From assembly GCA_008534395.1 (NCBI GenBank), contig SHMQ01000020.1:1-37085 (forward strand): a stretch of 37,085 nucleotides of DNA, read 5' to 3'. Each line of letters starts with the position of its first letter. Position 1 is the first letter of the stretch. Shown here in pieces: positions 24,395-33,305 of this stretch. The notes beneath the pieces were generated by a model, which searched no databases, was not told the DNA's origin, and was given only the letters and a program-made list of their open reading frames with translations. This DNA is from Candidatus Acidulodesulfobacterium acidiphilum (GTDB taxonomy: Bacteria > SZUA-79 > Acidulodesulfobacterales > Acidulodesulfobacteraceae). Position numbers and translations under genes: made by a program.

Positions 24395-25966
24395 ATGGAA
24401 AAAAAAAGATTTAATGATTTAATAAAAGAGAAATTGGGCAATATAAATTTAATAGTTGCCTCCAACAGGGAACCAGTTTCTCACGAATACTCCGGAAAAA
24501 AAATCAAGGCAGTAAAATCCGTAGGCGGACTTACGATAGCGCTTGAACCTATAATGAAGAATCTTAACGGAACATGGGTTGTTTACGGAAGCGGAAACGC
24601 AGATAAAACTGTATCCGACGAAAAAGGCAGGATAATGCTTTCCGAAGACGGCGAATCTTATACTCTTAAAAGAATTTTTCTAAATAAAAGCGATATTAAC
24701 GATTATTATTACGGATATGCAAATTCGGTTTTATGGCCGCTGTGTCATATAGTTTACGTTAAACCGGTTTTTAATTCCGCTCAGTTTTTGACTTACGACG
24801 AAGTTAATAAAAAATTTGCTGATTCTATTATAGAAGAGATAAAGGAATCGAAGAGAAAGCAGGAATATGAATATTTAAATTCAGGAATGCCGGAAGGTGA
24901 AGGTTTAAACTCAGCGGAAAACTTTGCAGAAAGGCCGCAGTCGTCTTTTGCCGAAAACGTAGTGTGGCTTCAAGACTACCATCTTGCAAGATGCGCAAAA
25001 TATATAAAAGAATATGACGAAAAAATTAAAGTTTCTATATTCTGGCATATACCGTGGCCAAATCCCGAAATATTTTCTATATGTCCCGAAAAACACGAAC
25101 TTCTTGAAGGCTTGCTGGCAAACGATTTAATAGGTTTTCAAATTATTTACCACTGTCAGAATTTTTTAAGGACTTGCGAGTGGGAACTGGAAGCGCAGGT
25201 TAACTGGTCGGATTATTCCGTTACTTATAAGGGGCATAAAACATGGGTTAAGCCTTTCCCAATTTCCGTCGATGCAAATTATCTTCGTCATCTCGCAATG
25301 TCTAAAGAGACCGATAAAATTCTTAATAAAATAAAAAAAACCGATGAAATTATCGGGCAGCGCTATAAATATTTAGCCGTATCGACGGACAGACTTGATT
25401 ATACAAAGGGCATAGTAGAAAAGTTAAAGGCTATAGACAAAATGCTTGAAAACCATCAGGAACTTATAGGCAAGTTTGTTTTCGTACAGTTCGCCGTTCC
25501 TTCAAGGGTTCATATAAATGCCTATAAGAAGTTAAACGAAGAAATTACGGAACTTATAACCGATATTAACTGGAAATACGGAACGTCGGAATGGCATCCG
25601 ATAACTGGCTATTTCAAACAGCTTGAATTACAGGTGTATCTTGCATACTACAGGCTTTGCAATATTATGATAGTTTCTCCTCTGCACGACGGAATGAATC
25701 TTGTATCCAAAGAATATATAATGTCTAATACGGACTATAAGGGGATGCTGGTGCTGTCTAAGTTTGCAGGATCGTCGAAAGAGCTATACGACGCTTTTTT
25801 AATAAATCCTTTCAATACCGAGTGTTTTGGAGAAAGGATATACGAAGCCTTAATGATGAATAAAGAAGAAAAAATCAATAGGATTAATAAGATGCAGAAT
25901 ATAATTATAGAAAACGATATTTACGACTGGGCTTATAATTTTCTTACAGCACTTTATTTTATTTAA
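24395..25966 (+). CDS. otsA: Trehalose-6-phosphate synthase (GT20)
   Basis: A 523-residue GT20 glycosyltransferase. It shows SNREPV (about 23-28), KSVGGLTIALEP (about 43-54), VWLQDYHLA (about 190-198), FWHIPWP (about 215-221), STDRLDYTKGI (about 330-340) and the nucleotide-sugar site SPLHDGMNLVSKEY (about 428-441). It transfers glucose from a nucleotide sugar to glucose-6-phosphate. Residues about 147-186, including EYLNSGMPEGEGLNS, are an insertion relative to the typical enzyme. A related glucosylglycerol-phosphate synthase is the main alternative, but the neighbouring otsB favours trehalose. No Shine-Dalgarno is seen. Confidence 0.93.
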   Translation: MEKKRFNDLIKEKLGNINLIVASNREPVSHEYSGKKIKAVKSVGGLTIALEPIMKNLNGTWVVYGSGNADKTVSDEKGRIMLSEDGESYTLKRIFLNKSDINDYYYGYANSVLWPLCHIVYVKPVFNSAQFLTYDEVNKKFADSIIEEIKESKRKQEYEYLNSGMPEGEGLNSAENFAERPQSSFAENVVWLQDYHLARCAKYIKEYDEKIKVSIFWHIPWPNPEIFSICPEKHELLEGLLANDLIGFQIIYHCQNFLRTCEWELEAQVNWSDYSVTYKGHKTWVKPFPISVDANYLRHLAMSKETDKILNKIKKTDEIIGQRYKYLAVSTDRLDYTKGIVEKLKAIDKMLENHQELIGKFVFVQFAVPSRVHINAYKKLNEEITELITDINWKYGTSEWHPITGYFKQLELQVYLAYYRLCNIMIVSPLHDGMNLVSKEYIMSNTDYKGMLVLSKFAGSSKELYDAFLINPFNTECFGERIYEALMMNKEEKINRINKMQNIIIENDIYDWAYNFLTALYFI

Positions 25967-25987
25967 TTATTATTATATTATAAAATT

Positions 25988-27007
25988 ATGTCCGATAAAA
26001 ACGGCGAAAAACAGGAAGACGAATTAAATAAAGACAAAAAGAACATACGGCCTGCGCCGTTTAAAAGACTCGGCAATATCGTAGTGCCTTTAACCGTTTT
26101 AGGTTTTTTATTTTTCGCCTTGTTTTACGTTATACATTTTTATTCTAAATATCTTTCCAAAAACATGCTTCCCAAGGGTTATTTTTCTATTATAGAAGCT
26201 ATATTTATAGCTGTTTTCGGTATTTTAGCGATAAAAATAATTCAGAAAAGCTCGTCTAAAATATTAAGCGGTTATGTTTCCGAAGACAAAGCGGGGTTTT
26301 TAAGATTTTTGTTAAGTTTTACGGCGTATTTTATTTTAGTTCTTTTCATCTTTACTACGTTAGGCATAAATATATCCAATATTCTTCTCGGCGCTACTTT
26401 TATAGGCGTAATATTCGGAATAGCGGCGCAGTCGTTTTTATCCAATCTGCTTGCCGGTTTTATAATACTATTCGGCAAACCTTTTAAGATAGGCGATAGG
26501 ATTACTATAGTTACATGGCAGTATGGATTGCTTATGTCCACCTATCAGCACGAAGCCGCAAAGCCGGGTTATACAGGCGTCATAAAAGATATAAATATGC
26601 TTTTTACGACCGTTCTCGAAGATTCCGGTTTTACTATGAGGTCTCCTAATAATGTTTTAATGCAGGCTTTAATAACTAATTACGATAATATTAAAAGAAG
26701 ATTAGTAAGGGTAAGGTTTGAATTAGATAAAGAAACCGATTTTGAAAACTTTAAAAAAGAATTATACGATTATTTGACCTTAAGCGGAAATTACGGAGTT
26801 GTTCCCGAAGAAGATTCTAAAATTATAGAGGCTTTAATTGAAAAAAATTCGTCCCCCGTTATCAGGGCGGTAGATGTTTCTCTTACAAGCTATTTTGTCG
26901 CGGTCGAAGTTTACAGCCCTCAACTTTACGACGATCCGGTAAGAGATTTAATATTATCTTTTGTTTTAAAACTAAAAAGGAGAAAGAAAAATGGAAACGA
27001 GAGCTAA
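25988..27007 (+). CDS. Mechanosensitive channel, MscS family
   Basis: A 339-residue inner-membrane protein with four hydrophobic segments (about 28-50, 60-80, 100-122, 128-160). The last is the pore helix and beta-domain entry: LLGATFIGVIFGIAAQSF then FGKPFKIGDRITI (about 132-175). A loop of about 30 residues (QYGLLMSTYQHEAAKPG) is inserted before the MscS beta-domain core. Such channels open on hypo-osmotic shock to release solutes such as trehalose, which fits the neighbours otsA and treT. Its end overlaps the next gene by 17 nt. Confidence 0.9.
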   Translation: MSDKNGEKQEDELNKDKKNIRPAPFKRLGNIVVPLTVLGFLFFALFYVIHFYSKYLSKNMLPKGYFSIIEAIFIAVFGILAIKIIQKSSSKILSGYVSEDKAGFLRFLLSFTAYFILVLFIFTTLGINISNILLGATFIGVIFGIAAQSFLSNLLAGFIILFGKPFKIGDRITIVTWQYGLLMSTYQHEAAKPGYTGVIKDINMLFTTVLEDSGFTMRSPNNVLMQALITNYDNIKRRLVRVRFELDKETDFENFKKELYDYLTLSGNYGVVPEEDSKIIEALIEKNSSPVIRAVDVSLTSYFVAVEVYSPQLYDDPVRDLILSFVLKLKRRKKNGNES

Positions 27008-27644
27008 ATATCCTTTCAAATTTTATACCCGCTTGACGTTGCCGCAGCTTACCGGAATTTACGCATTAAACTTAAAAGAGCTTTTGGACGGCATAAAAAA
27101 TGCCGACGATTCTATTATTTACTACCATACGCATCACTATCTTATGCAGCACCATTACGTTGTTCCGGATGCGCCGAACGACTTTGCCCACTGGATTATA
27201 CATACGCTGGGAGAAAAATTGCTCGGCGAAGAAATATCGAGCATAGATATGTTTAATTATACTTCTATGACGGATTACAAACAAGAACTTATAAAAAGGC
27301 TGTCCGCTTTTATTTCTAAAGATTCTAAAACCAGGAAGGTCGAAATAAACGAAAGATTTAATTTCATGAAAGCCGCTACTTTCGTTATGTCCACCGGAAA
27401 AGAAGCATATACCCTAAAAGAGTTTGGCGATATCCTAAGAAATATTACTATTTTTTCGGTATATTATCATTTTTTTGAATCCCATTTTAGATTAGGTTCG
27501 GGACTCGACGATTTTTCCGTGTGGATAAGAAGCGAACTTAAGCTGCCTGATTTATCCCTCAAAATTCAGAATCTCGACCCTTATTCCGTTACTATGGACA
27601 GACTTAAAGAGCAGATAATAAGATATACCGAAAAATATATTTAG
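26991..27644 (+). CDS. DUF5752 family protein
   Basis: A 217-residue soluble protein whose start is inside the 3' end of the MscS gene (17-nt overlap, AGGAG a few nt upstream), so the two are translationally coupled. The pattern FKFYTRLTLPQLTG, LLDGIKNADDSIIYYHTHHYL and NDFAHWIIHTLGE matches my memory of DUF5752, a family often beside trehalose synthase genes. His-rich stretches (YYHTHHYLMQHHY, about 44-56) could bind metal. The biochemical role is unknown; an accessory to TreT is plausible from position only. Confidence 0.75.
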   Translation: METRAKYPFKFYTRLTLPQLTGIYALNLKELLDGIKNADDSIIYYHTHHYLMQHHYVVPDAPNDFAHWIIHTLGEKLLGEEISSIDMFNYTSMTDYKQELIKRLSAFISKDSKTRKVEINERFNFMKAATFVMSTGKEAYTLKEFGDILRNITIFSVYYHFFESHFRLGSGLDDFSVWIRSELKLPDLSLKIQNLDPYSVTMDRLKEQIIRYTEKYI

Positions 27645-27714
27645 ATATGACTGAATTATTTAAAAATAAATAAAATTAAATAACTATAATAATGATAATA
27701 AAAAGGATAATAAA

Positions 27715-28950
27715 ATGAGGTCTATAAGGGATTACGCAGATATAGCAGGCAAAGAAACTATCGAAGAAATCGAAAAATTAGGTTCTTATTTAAACGGTAA
27801 AATTGTGCAAAATATAAATTCAACTCCCGTCGGCGGGGGCGTAGCCGAAATTCTTTCAAGAATGGTACCTCTTTTAAAAGAAGTAGGCGTCGATGCAAGA
27901 TGGGATTTTATAAAAGGCGGAGAAAAATTTTTTGAAATAACTAAAAAAATTCACAATTCTCTTCACGGAGTAGAAGAAAATATATCGGAAAACGACTTTA
28001 AGCATTTTTTGGACGTTATGGAAGAAAATTTAAAAGACATGAATCTTATCGGCGATATCATATTTATTCATGACCCCCAGCCTATAGGATTAATAAAGGT
28101 TAAAGACAAAAACGGTTTTAAAGAAAAAAAATTTATATGGAGATGTCATATAGATTTAAGTTCGGCTAATATGAAGACATTTAATTTTTTAAAAAAATTT
28201 ATAGAAAAATACGATTATTCGGTTTTTTCGTCGCCTCTTTTTTCAAATAAACTTAAGATACCGCAGATATTAATTTCGCCGTCTATAGATCCTCTGTCTG
28301 ATAAAAATAAAGATTTACCGCCTGAAACTATAAACGAAGTATTGTCTAGATTTAAAATAGACCCAGAAAGAAATATTATAACGCAGGTTTCAAGATTTGA
28401 CAGGTTAAAAGACCCGTTGGGAGTTATCGACGTTTACAGGCTCGTTAAAAAACACGTAGATTGTCAGCTCGTTCTTGCGGGCGGAGCGGCGGCGGACGAC
28501 CCTGAAGCTACGGAAGTTTATAACGAAGTCATAGAAAAAGCAGGAGGAGACAAAGATATATTTATTTTAAATCTTCCGCCGATAAGCAATATCGAAATTA
28601 ATGCCCTTCAGAGAGCGTCCACGGTAATATTGCAAAAATCTATCAAGGAAGGTTTTGGACTTACGGTTTCGGAAGGTTTATGGAAGTCTAAACCGGTAAT
28701 AGCTTCTGCCGTCGGCGGCATACCGTTACAGATTACGCATAAATATTCGGGGCTTTTATCCAGAACTACGGAAGGAACTGCTTTATACGTAAAACAGATT
28801 CTGCAAAATCCGGAATATGCCAAACAGCTTGGAGAAAACGGGCATAACCACGTCAAGCACAACTTTTTAATTACAAGACATTTAAGGGATTATATCCTGC
28901 TTTTTTTAAAAACCGGATATCCGCAGACGCAGGATACGGTTTATTTATGA
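27715..28950 (+). CDS. treT: Trehalose synthase, TreT-like GT4 glycosyltransferase
   Basis: A 411-residue GT4 enzyme. The N-terminal domain has NINSTPVGGGVAEILSRMVPLL (nucleotide-sugar loop, about 34-55) and WDFIKGG. IFIHDPQPIGLI (about 118-129) and WRCHID are TreT-typical. The C-terminal Rossmann domain shows QVSRFDRLKDP and the E-x7-E motif SIKEGFGLTVSEGLW (about 304-318). TreT couples NDP-glucose and glucose directly to trehalose, giving a second route beside OtsA/OtsB. AAGGA lies about 8 nt upstream. It follows the DUF5752 gene by 70 nt. Confidence 0.85.
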   Translation: MRSIRDYADIAGKETIEEIEKLGSYLNGKIVQNINSTPVGGGVAEILSRMVPLLKEVGVDARWDFIKGGEKFFEITKKIHNSLHGVEENISENDFKHFLDVMEENLKDMNLIGDIIFIHDPQPIGLIKVKDKNGFKEKKFIWRCHIDLSSANMKTFNFLKKFIEKYDYSVFSSPLFSNKLKIPQILISPSIDPLSDKNKDLPPETINEVLSRFKIDPERNIITQVSRFDRLKDPLGVIDVYRLVKKHVDCQLVLAGGAAADDPEATEVYNEVIEKAGGDKDIFILNLPPISNIEINALQRASTVILQKSIKEGFGLTVSEGLWKSKPVIASAVGGIPLQITHKYSGLLSRTTEGTALYVKQILQNPEYAKQLGENGHNHVKHNFLITRHLRDYILLFLKTGYPQTQDTVYL

Positions 28951-29004
28951 TTATATAGTATCGCGTTGAAATTATTAAATATAAAACTGTAAATATATTA
29001 TTTA

Positions 29005-29013
29005 TGATATAAT
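29005..29013 (+). promoter_or_regulatory. Extended -10 promoter of the aquaporin gene
   Basis: TGATATAAT (TGnTATAAT) lies 18 nt before the ATG, so the leader would be only about a dozen nt and has no Shine-Dalgarno. No good -35 is seen. Confidence 0.5.
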
Positions 29014-29031
29014 TTGAGTTAATATGAAAAT

Positions 29032-29781
29032 ATGAAAATATGGAAATTGTATTTTTCAGAATTTATAGGGACGGCTCTGCTTATAGGCATAGGAGTTTCT
29101 TTCGTAATTTTAGATTTCGGCAAAGGAAGCCCTATAGTTTCTTTAATTCCAAGTTCCGGTATTAGAAGGGCTCTTACGGGATTTTTATTCGGCGGCACAG
29201 GTATGCTTATAACGTTTTCGCCGGTTGGGAAATGGAGCGGCGCTCATATTAATCCGGTCGTTACCTTTTCTTTCTGGATGAAAGGCAAAATTAAGAGCAC
29301 TATGGCTATAGGTTATGTTGCAGCGCAGTTTCTCGGAGCGGCGGTCGGGGCTTTTACGCTTCTTTTTTGGGGAAGTATAGGAAAAGCGATATATTACGGA
29401 GCGACTATTCCAGGAAAAGGAGGCGCGTCGGAAGCGGTTTTAGGCGAAGTTGTAACGACTTTCTGTCTTGTAGCCGGTCTTTTTTTATTTCTCGGTTATA
29501 AACGCTTGAGGCCATTTACCCCCGTTTTGTTCCCTTTTCTTTATGCGGTTATGGTTTATTTTGAAGCTCCTATTTCAGGAACCAGCACTAATCCTGCAAG
29601 AAGTTTTGGACCGTCTTTAGCGTCGGGCATGTGGAGCGGTTGGTGGGTTTACTGGATAGGTCCGCTGCTCGGCGCTTTTGTAGCCGTATCTATTCAGACG
29701 AAATGGCTTAAAATGTTAGAAATAGAAGTAGCTAAAGTGTATCATTTCGAACACGACCCGTTTAAAGTTTTTCATATTTAA
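29032..29781 (+). CDS. Aquaporin/glycerol-facilitator (MIP) family channel
   Basis: A 249-residue six-helix channel with both half-helix signatures: GAHINPVVTFSFW (NPV, about 70-82) and SGTSTNPARSFGPSLASG (NPARS, about 181-198). The first NPA is altered to NPV, which is common in divergent MIPs. It would conduct water or small neutral solutes across the inner membrane. Bulky residues around the second motif hint at water rather than glycerol, but this is weak. The start at 29032 is preferred; the upstream ATG at 29024 is out of frame. A strong terminator follows. Confidence 0.93.
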   Translation: MKIWKLYFSEFIGTALLIGIGVSFVILDFGKGSPIVSLIPSSGIRRALTGFLFGGTGMLITFSPVGKWSGAHINPVVTFSFWMKGKIKSTMAIGYVAAQFLGAAVGAFTLLFWGSIGKAIYYGATIPGKGGASEAVLGEVVTTFCLVAGLFLFLGYKRLRPFTPVLFPFLYAVMVYFEAPISGTSTNPARSFGPSLASGMWSGWWVYWIGPLLGAFVAVSIQTKWLKMLEIEVAKVYHFEHDPFKVFHI

Positions 29782-29789
29782 TTTTAAGT

Positions 29790-29813
29790 AAAAAGGCGTC
29801 AGACGCCTTTTTT
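29790..29813 (+). terminator. Rho-independent terminator after the aquaporin gene
   Basis: Stem AAAAAGGCG/CGCCTTTTT with loop TCAGA, running into a T-tract. Confidence 0.9.
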
Positions 29814-29840
29814 GTAAAAAAAAGGAGGTAATAAACGGTT

Positions 29841-30623
29841 ATGGATATAAATTTAAAAGGCAAAAGAGCATTAATTACAGGTGCAAGTTCAGGCTTAGGT
29901 GAATCGATTGCTAAAAAATTCGGCGCTGCCGGAGCAAAAATTGGATTAAATTTTCATTCCCACCCCGATGCGGCGGAAAAAATTGCTTCGGAAATAAAAG
30001 CATTAGGGGCAGAAGTTATTAATATTCAGGCAGACGTTTCAGACAGCGGCGAAGTTAAAAATATGGTCGATACTTTTGTTAAAAAGTGGGGCGGAGTAGA
30101 TATATTGGTAAATAATGCCGGAATTGACGGAAAACATTCTCTTATATACGAATCCGATATATCGGAATGGGAAAAAGTAATCAAAATAAATTTATTCGGC
30201 CCTTTTTACTGCGCAAGAGAAGTCGTGAAGTACATGATAAACCAGAAAAAAGGCGTTATATTAAATATGACGTCGGTACATGAAGTAATTCCGTGGAGCG
30301 GTTACAGCGGATATACCGCTGCGAAAGCCGGTCTTTCTATGCTTACTAAAACTATGGCGCAGGAACTGGGTTCGTCGGGTATCAGGGTACTGTCTCTTGC
30401 GCCGGGCGCCATTCAAACGGCTATCAACAAAAGCGTATGGAGCAATCCTGCGACGCTTAAAGATCTTCTTGACAAAATTCCGCTCGGCAGAATGGGCAGT
30501 ACTGATGAAATTGCCGACGTCGCCGCGTTCTTAGTTTCCGATGCGGCTTCATATATAACGGGCAGTACCATATTTGCAGACGGAGCGATGATTGATTATG
30601 CTAATTTTACCCATGGCGGTTAA
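29841..30623 (+). CDS. SDR-family oxidoreductase, glucose 1-dehydrogenase-like
   Basis: A 260-residue classical short-chain dehydrogenase. It has the dinucleotide loop TGASSGLGES (about 14-23), NNAG (about 90-93), the catalytic Ser in MTSVHE, Tyr and Lys in SGYTAAKAG (about 154-162), and the C-terminal ITGSTIFADGAM. It most resembles glucose 1-dehydrogenases, which oxidise glucose with NAD(P)+. The context next to a glucoamylase that releases glucose supports this, though substrate cannot be read from sequence. AAGGAGGT lies about 11 nt upstream. It is preceded by the aquaporin terminator, so it is a new transcription unit. Confidence 0.85.
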   Translation: MDINLKGKRALITGASSGLGESIAKKFGAAGAKIGLNFHSHPDAAEKIASEIKALGAEVINIQADVSDSGEVKNMVDTFVKKWGGVDILVNNAGIDGKHSLIYESDISEWEKVIKINLFGPFYCAREVVKYMINQKKGVILNMTSVHEVIPWSGYSGYTAAKAGLSMLTKTMAQELGSSGIRVLSLAPGAIQTAINKSVWSNPATLKDLLDKIPLGRMGSTDEIADVAAFLVSDAASYITGSTIFADGAMIDYANFTHGG

Positions 30624-30739
30624 TCCCAAATTTAAATTTAGAAATTTCTCGTAATTTTAAATAAAAAATATATAAAATAAATCAAAACATATTGCGTTAA
30701 ATCATAGTTTATTTAGCGTAATTTTAATCGGGTGTAAAT

Positions 30740-33112
30740 ATGAATAATGAATTTTTTGCTTCAGGATGGCCTGGAATACCGGGCAGATGGACGGGAGCTA
30801 ATAAAAGCGCAGTAGGAACGGCTTTTAACGGAAGTTCCGTATGGTTTACTATGTCTCACGGTATTCTAAACGAAGTTTATTCGCCGAGGGAAGACGAAGC
30901 GGCAATCCGCGACCTTGGTTTTGTGGTAACGGCGGACGACGGTTTTTTTTCGGAAGAAAAAAGGCATGCTAAACATTCCCCTTCGCTTATTTATACGGGC
31001 GTACCGGCATATCACGTAGAAAGCTTATGCGAAAACGGGTATTACATGATAGAAAAAGATATTATAACTGACCCTAAAAGGTCGGTAGTTATTATAAGAG
31101 GGAAATTTACTCCTTTAAAGCCGGGTAAATACAGGCTCTATGTAATTACGGCATCCCACATTGGCAATCATGGCGCGGGCAATACGGCTTGGTTTGATGA
31201 ATTCAAAGGAAAAACGGGACTTTTTGCCTCACGTCATAAAACTTCTTTATGCCTTATGAGCGAAAAAGGTTTTAAAGCTTGTTCGGTCGGTTTTGTAGGT
31301 TTTTCGGACGGCTGGCAGGATTTAAAGAAAAACGGAAAACTTACGTCTGTCTATAAAAGAGCCGAAAACGGCAATGTTGCGCTAACCGGAGAAATAATGC
31401 TCGATGAAGACGGCTCTTTTCTGCTGGCTCTGGGATTCGGGCGCAATCCTTCGGAAGCGGCGCTTCAATCTATAGCCTCTATAAACGTTGGTTTTGAAAA
31501 AATTCTTGAATTTTACGCTGGAAAATGGCAGGAGTTTTGGCAAAAACAAAAACCTGTTTTTTATGCCGAAAAGCATGAGCTTTTTTCTATAAGCGCCATG
31601 GTAATATTAATTCACAGGTCTAAATATATTCCGGGGGCGGTTCTTGCAAGTCTTGCCGTGCCGTGGGGTTTTTCGAAAGGAGACGGCGACCTAGGAGGTT
31701 ATCATCTTATTTGGCCGCGCGATATGGTTCAGTCCGCAGGCGGACTTATCGCCGCAAATATAAAATCGGAAGTTATGAATATGCTTATATATTTTGAATC
31801 TACTCAGGAATCCGACGGTCATTGGCCTCAAAATATGTGGCTTGACGGCTTTCCATACTGGAACGGCATTCAAATGGACGAAACGGCGCTGCCCGTTTTG
31901 CTTTTAGACCTTGCCCGCAGGGAAACGGCTATTTTAGAAAGCGATATTAACCGTTTCTGGCCTATGGTAAAAAGAGCCCTCGCCTATATAGTAAAGAACG
32001 GTCCCGTAACGCAGCAGGATAGATGGGAAGAAAACGGCGGTTATACTCCATATACTATTGCGGCTGAAATTTCCGCTCTTATAATAGGAGCCGAACTTGC
32101 CAAATTAGCCGGCGAGTCCGATTATGCCCCATATTTAAGGGAAACGGCGGATTCATGGTATTCATGCATAGACCGCTGGCTTTACGTAAAAGGAGGGGAA
32201 CTTGCAGACAAAGCCGGGGTAGAAGGTTTTTACGTAAGGGTTACTCCGCCCGATTTTGAAGAAGGCGACGACGTTATATGTATTAAAAACCGCCCGCCCG
32301 CATCCTGTTATCCACATATATCTTCGGTTGTTTGTACGGACGCTTTGGCGTTGGTTCGATTCGGTTTGAGAAAAGCGGACGACAAAAGAATAATAAACAC
32401 GGTAAAAGTTATAGATGCAATGCTAAAAGTAGAAACGCCTTCCGGTCCATGCTGGCATAGATACAACGGAGACGGTTACGGCGAACATCAGGACGGCAGT
32501 CCTTTTGATGGTACGGGCAGAGGCAGGCTTTGGCCGCTTCTTTCCGGAGAACGCGGACACTACTGCGTTGCCTTAGGAGATTTCGAAGAAGCAAAACGCC
32601 TGCTAAAAACAATGGAAAGTTTTGCCGACGGCATAGGGCTTTTTCCTGAACAGGTATGGGATAGCAACGATATACCGGAGCGGGGACTTTTCTTTGGCCG
32701 TCCGTCCGGTTCGGCTATGCCTTTGGTATGGGCGCACGCCGAATATTTGAAACTTATCCGTTCTATTACTGAAGAAAGAGTATTCGACATGCCTCCTCAG
32801 ACCGTTTTGCGTTATCTTAAGAACGGAGTAACGTCAAATATTATGCAATGGCGCTTTAATCATAAATTGCATAAAATTCCCGCCGGAAAAAAAATGCGTA
32901 TTGAAACGCTTTCCCATGCTTTAGTTCATTGGACGAGCGATGGATGGCGCACTGTTAACGATACCGAAGTAAAAGATTCCGGACTAGGAGTTTTTTATGC
33001 CGATTTGCCGACGGAAAATTTAAAGGAAAACGATGAAATTGTTTTTACTTTTTACTGGACTGATGCAAAAAAGTGGGAGAATAAGAATTTTTATGTTCAA
33101 ATTAAGGATTAA
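30740..33112 (+). CDS. GH15 glucoamylase-type glycosidase
   Basis: A 790-residue enzyme. The N-terminal beta-sandwich (about 1-270) opens PGIPGRWTGANKSAVGTAF, typical of bacterial GH15. The catalytic alpha/alpha barrel has GDGDLGGYHLIWPRDMV (about 315-331), the general acid in WEENGGY (E430/E431), and the base in PEQVWD (E637), followed by PLVWAHAEYLKL. A C-terminal beta domain follows (about 690-790). No signal peptide is seen, so it should act in the cytoplasm, releasing beta-glucose from glycogen-like or other glucans. It may feed the trehalose enzymes and the SDR upstream. The Shine-Dalgarno is weak. Confidence 0.92.
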   Translation: MNNEFFASGWPGIPGRWTGANKSAVGTAFNGSSVWFTMSHGILNEVYSPREDEAAIRDLGFVVTADDGFFSEEKRHAKHSPSLIYTGVPAYHVESLCENGYYMIEKDIITDPKRSVVIIRGKFTPLKPGKYRLYVITASHIGNHGAGNTAWFDEFKGKTGLFASRHKTSLCLMSEKGFKACSVGFVGFSDGWQDLKKNGKLTSVYKRAENGNVALTGEIMLDEDGSFLLALGFGRNPSEAALQSIASINVGFEKILEFYAGKWQEFWQKQKPVFYAEKHELFSISAMVILIHRSKYIPGAVLASLAVPWGFSKGDGDLGGYHLIWPRDMVQSAGGLIAANIKSEVMNMLIYFESTQESDGHWPQNMWLDGFPYWNGIQMDETALPVLLLDLARRETAILESDINRFWPMVKRALAYIVKNGPVTQQDRWEENGGYTPYTIAAEISALIIGAELAKLAGESDYAPYLRETADSWYSCIDRWLYVKGGELADKAGVEGFYVRVTPPDFEEGDDVICIKNRPPASCYPHISSVVCTDALALVRFGLRKADDKRIINTVKVIDAMLKVETPSGPCWHRYNGDGYGEHQDGSPFDGTGRGRLWPLLSGERGHYCVALGDFEEAKRLLKTMESFADGIGLFPEQVWDSNDIPERGLFFGRPSGSAMPLVWAHAEYLKLIRSITEERVFDMPPQTVLRYLKNGVTSNIMQWRFNHKLHKIPAGKKMRIETLSHALVHWTSDGWRTVNDTEVKDSGLGVFYADLPTENLKENDEIVFTFYWTDAKKWENKNFYVQIKD

Positions 33113-33161
33113 AATTTTGCCGATATAAATCTTAAAATAGGTCTTAAAGCTATGTGAACAC

Positions 33162-33198
33162 TGGATGACGCAAACGACATGCGTTTGCATGCTATCCA
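33162..33198. repeat. Intergenic hairpin after the glucoamylase gene
   Basis: TGGAT/ATCCA outer and GCAAACG-ACATG-CGTTTGC inner stems. There is no T-tract, so a terminator role is only possible. Confidence 0.5.
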
Positions 33199-33305
33199 TA
33201 AAGATAATTTTCTATCGGCAAATTTGGGATGGATGTTTACATTGATTTTTGTTATGATTTATAGTAACATAGTAAACATAATATTTAATTAAAAACTTAT
33301 TTGCT

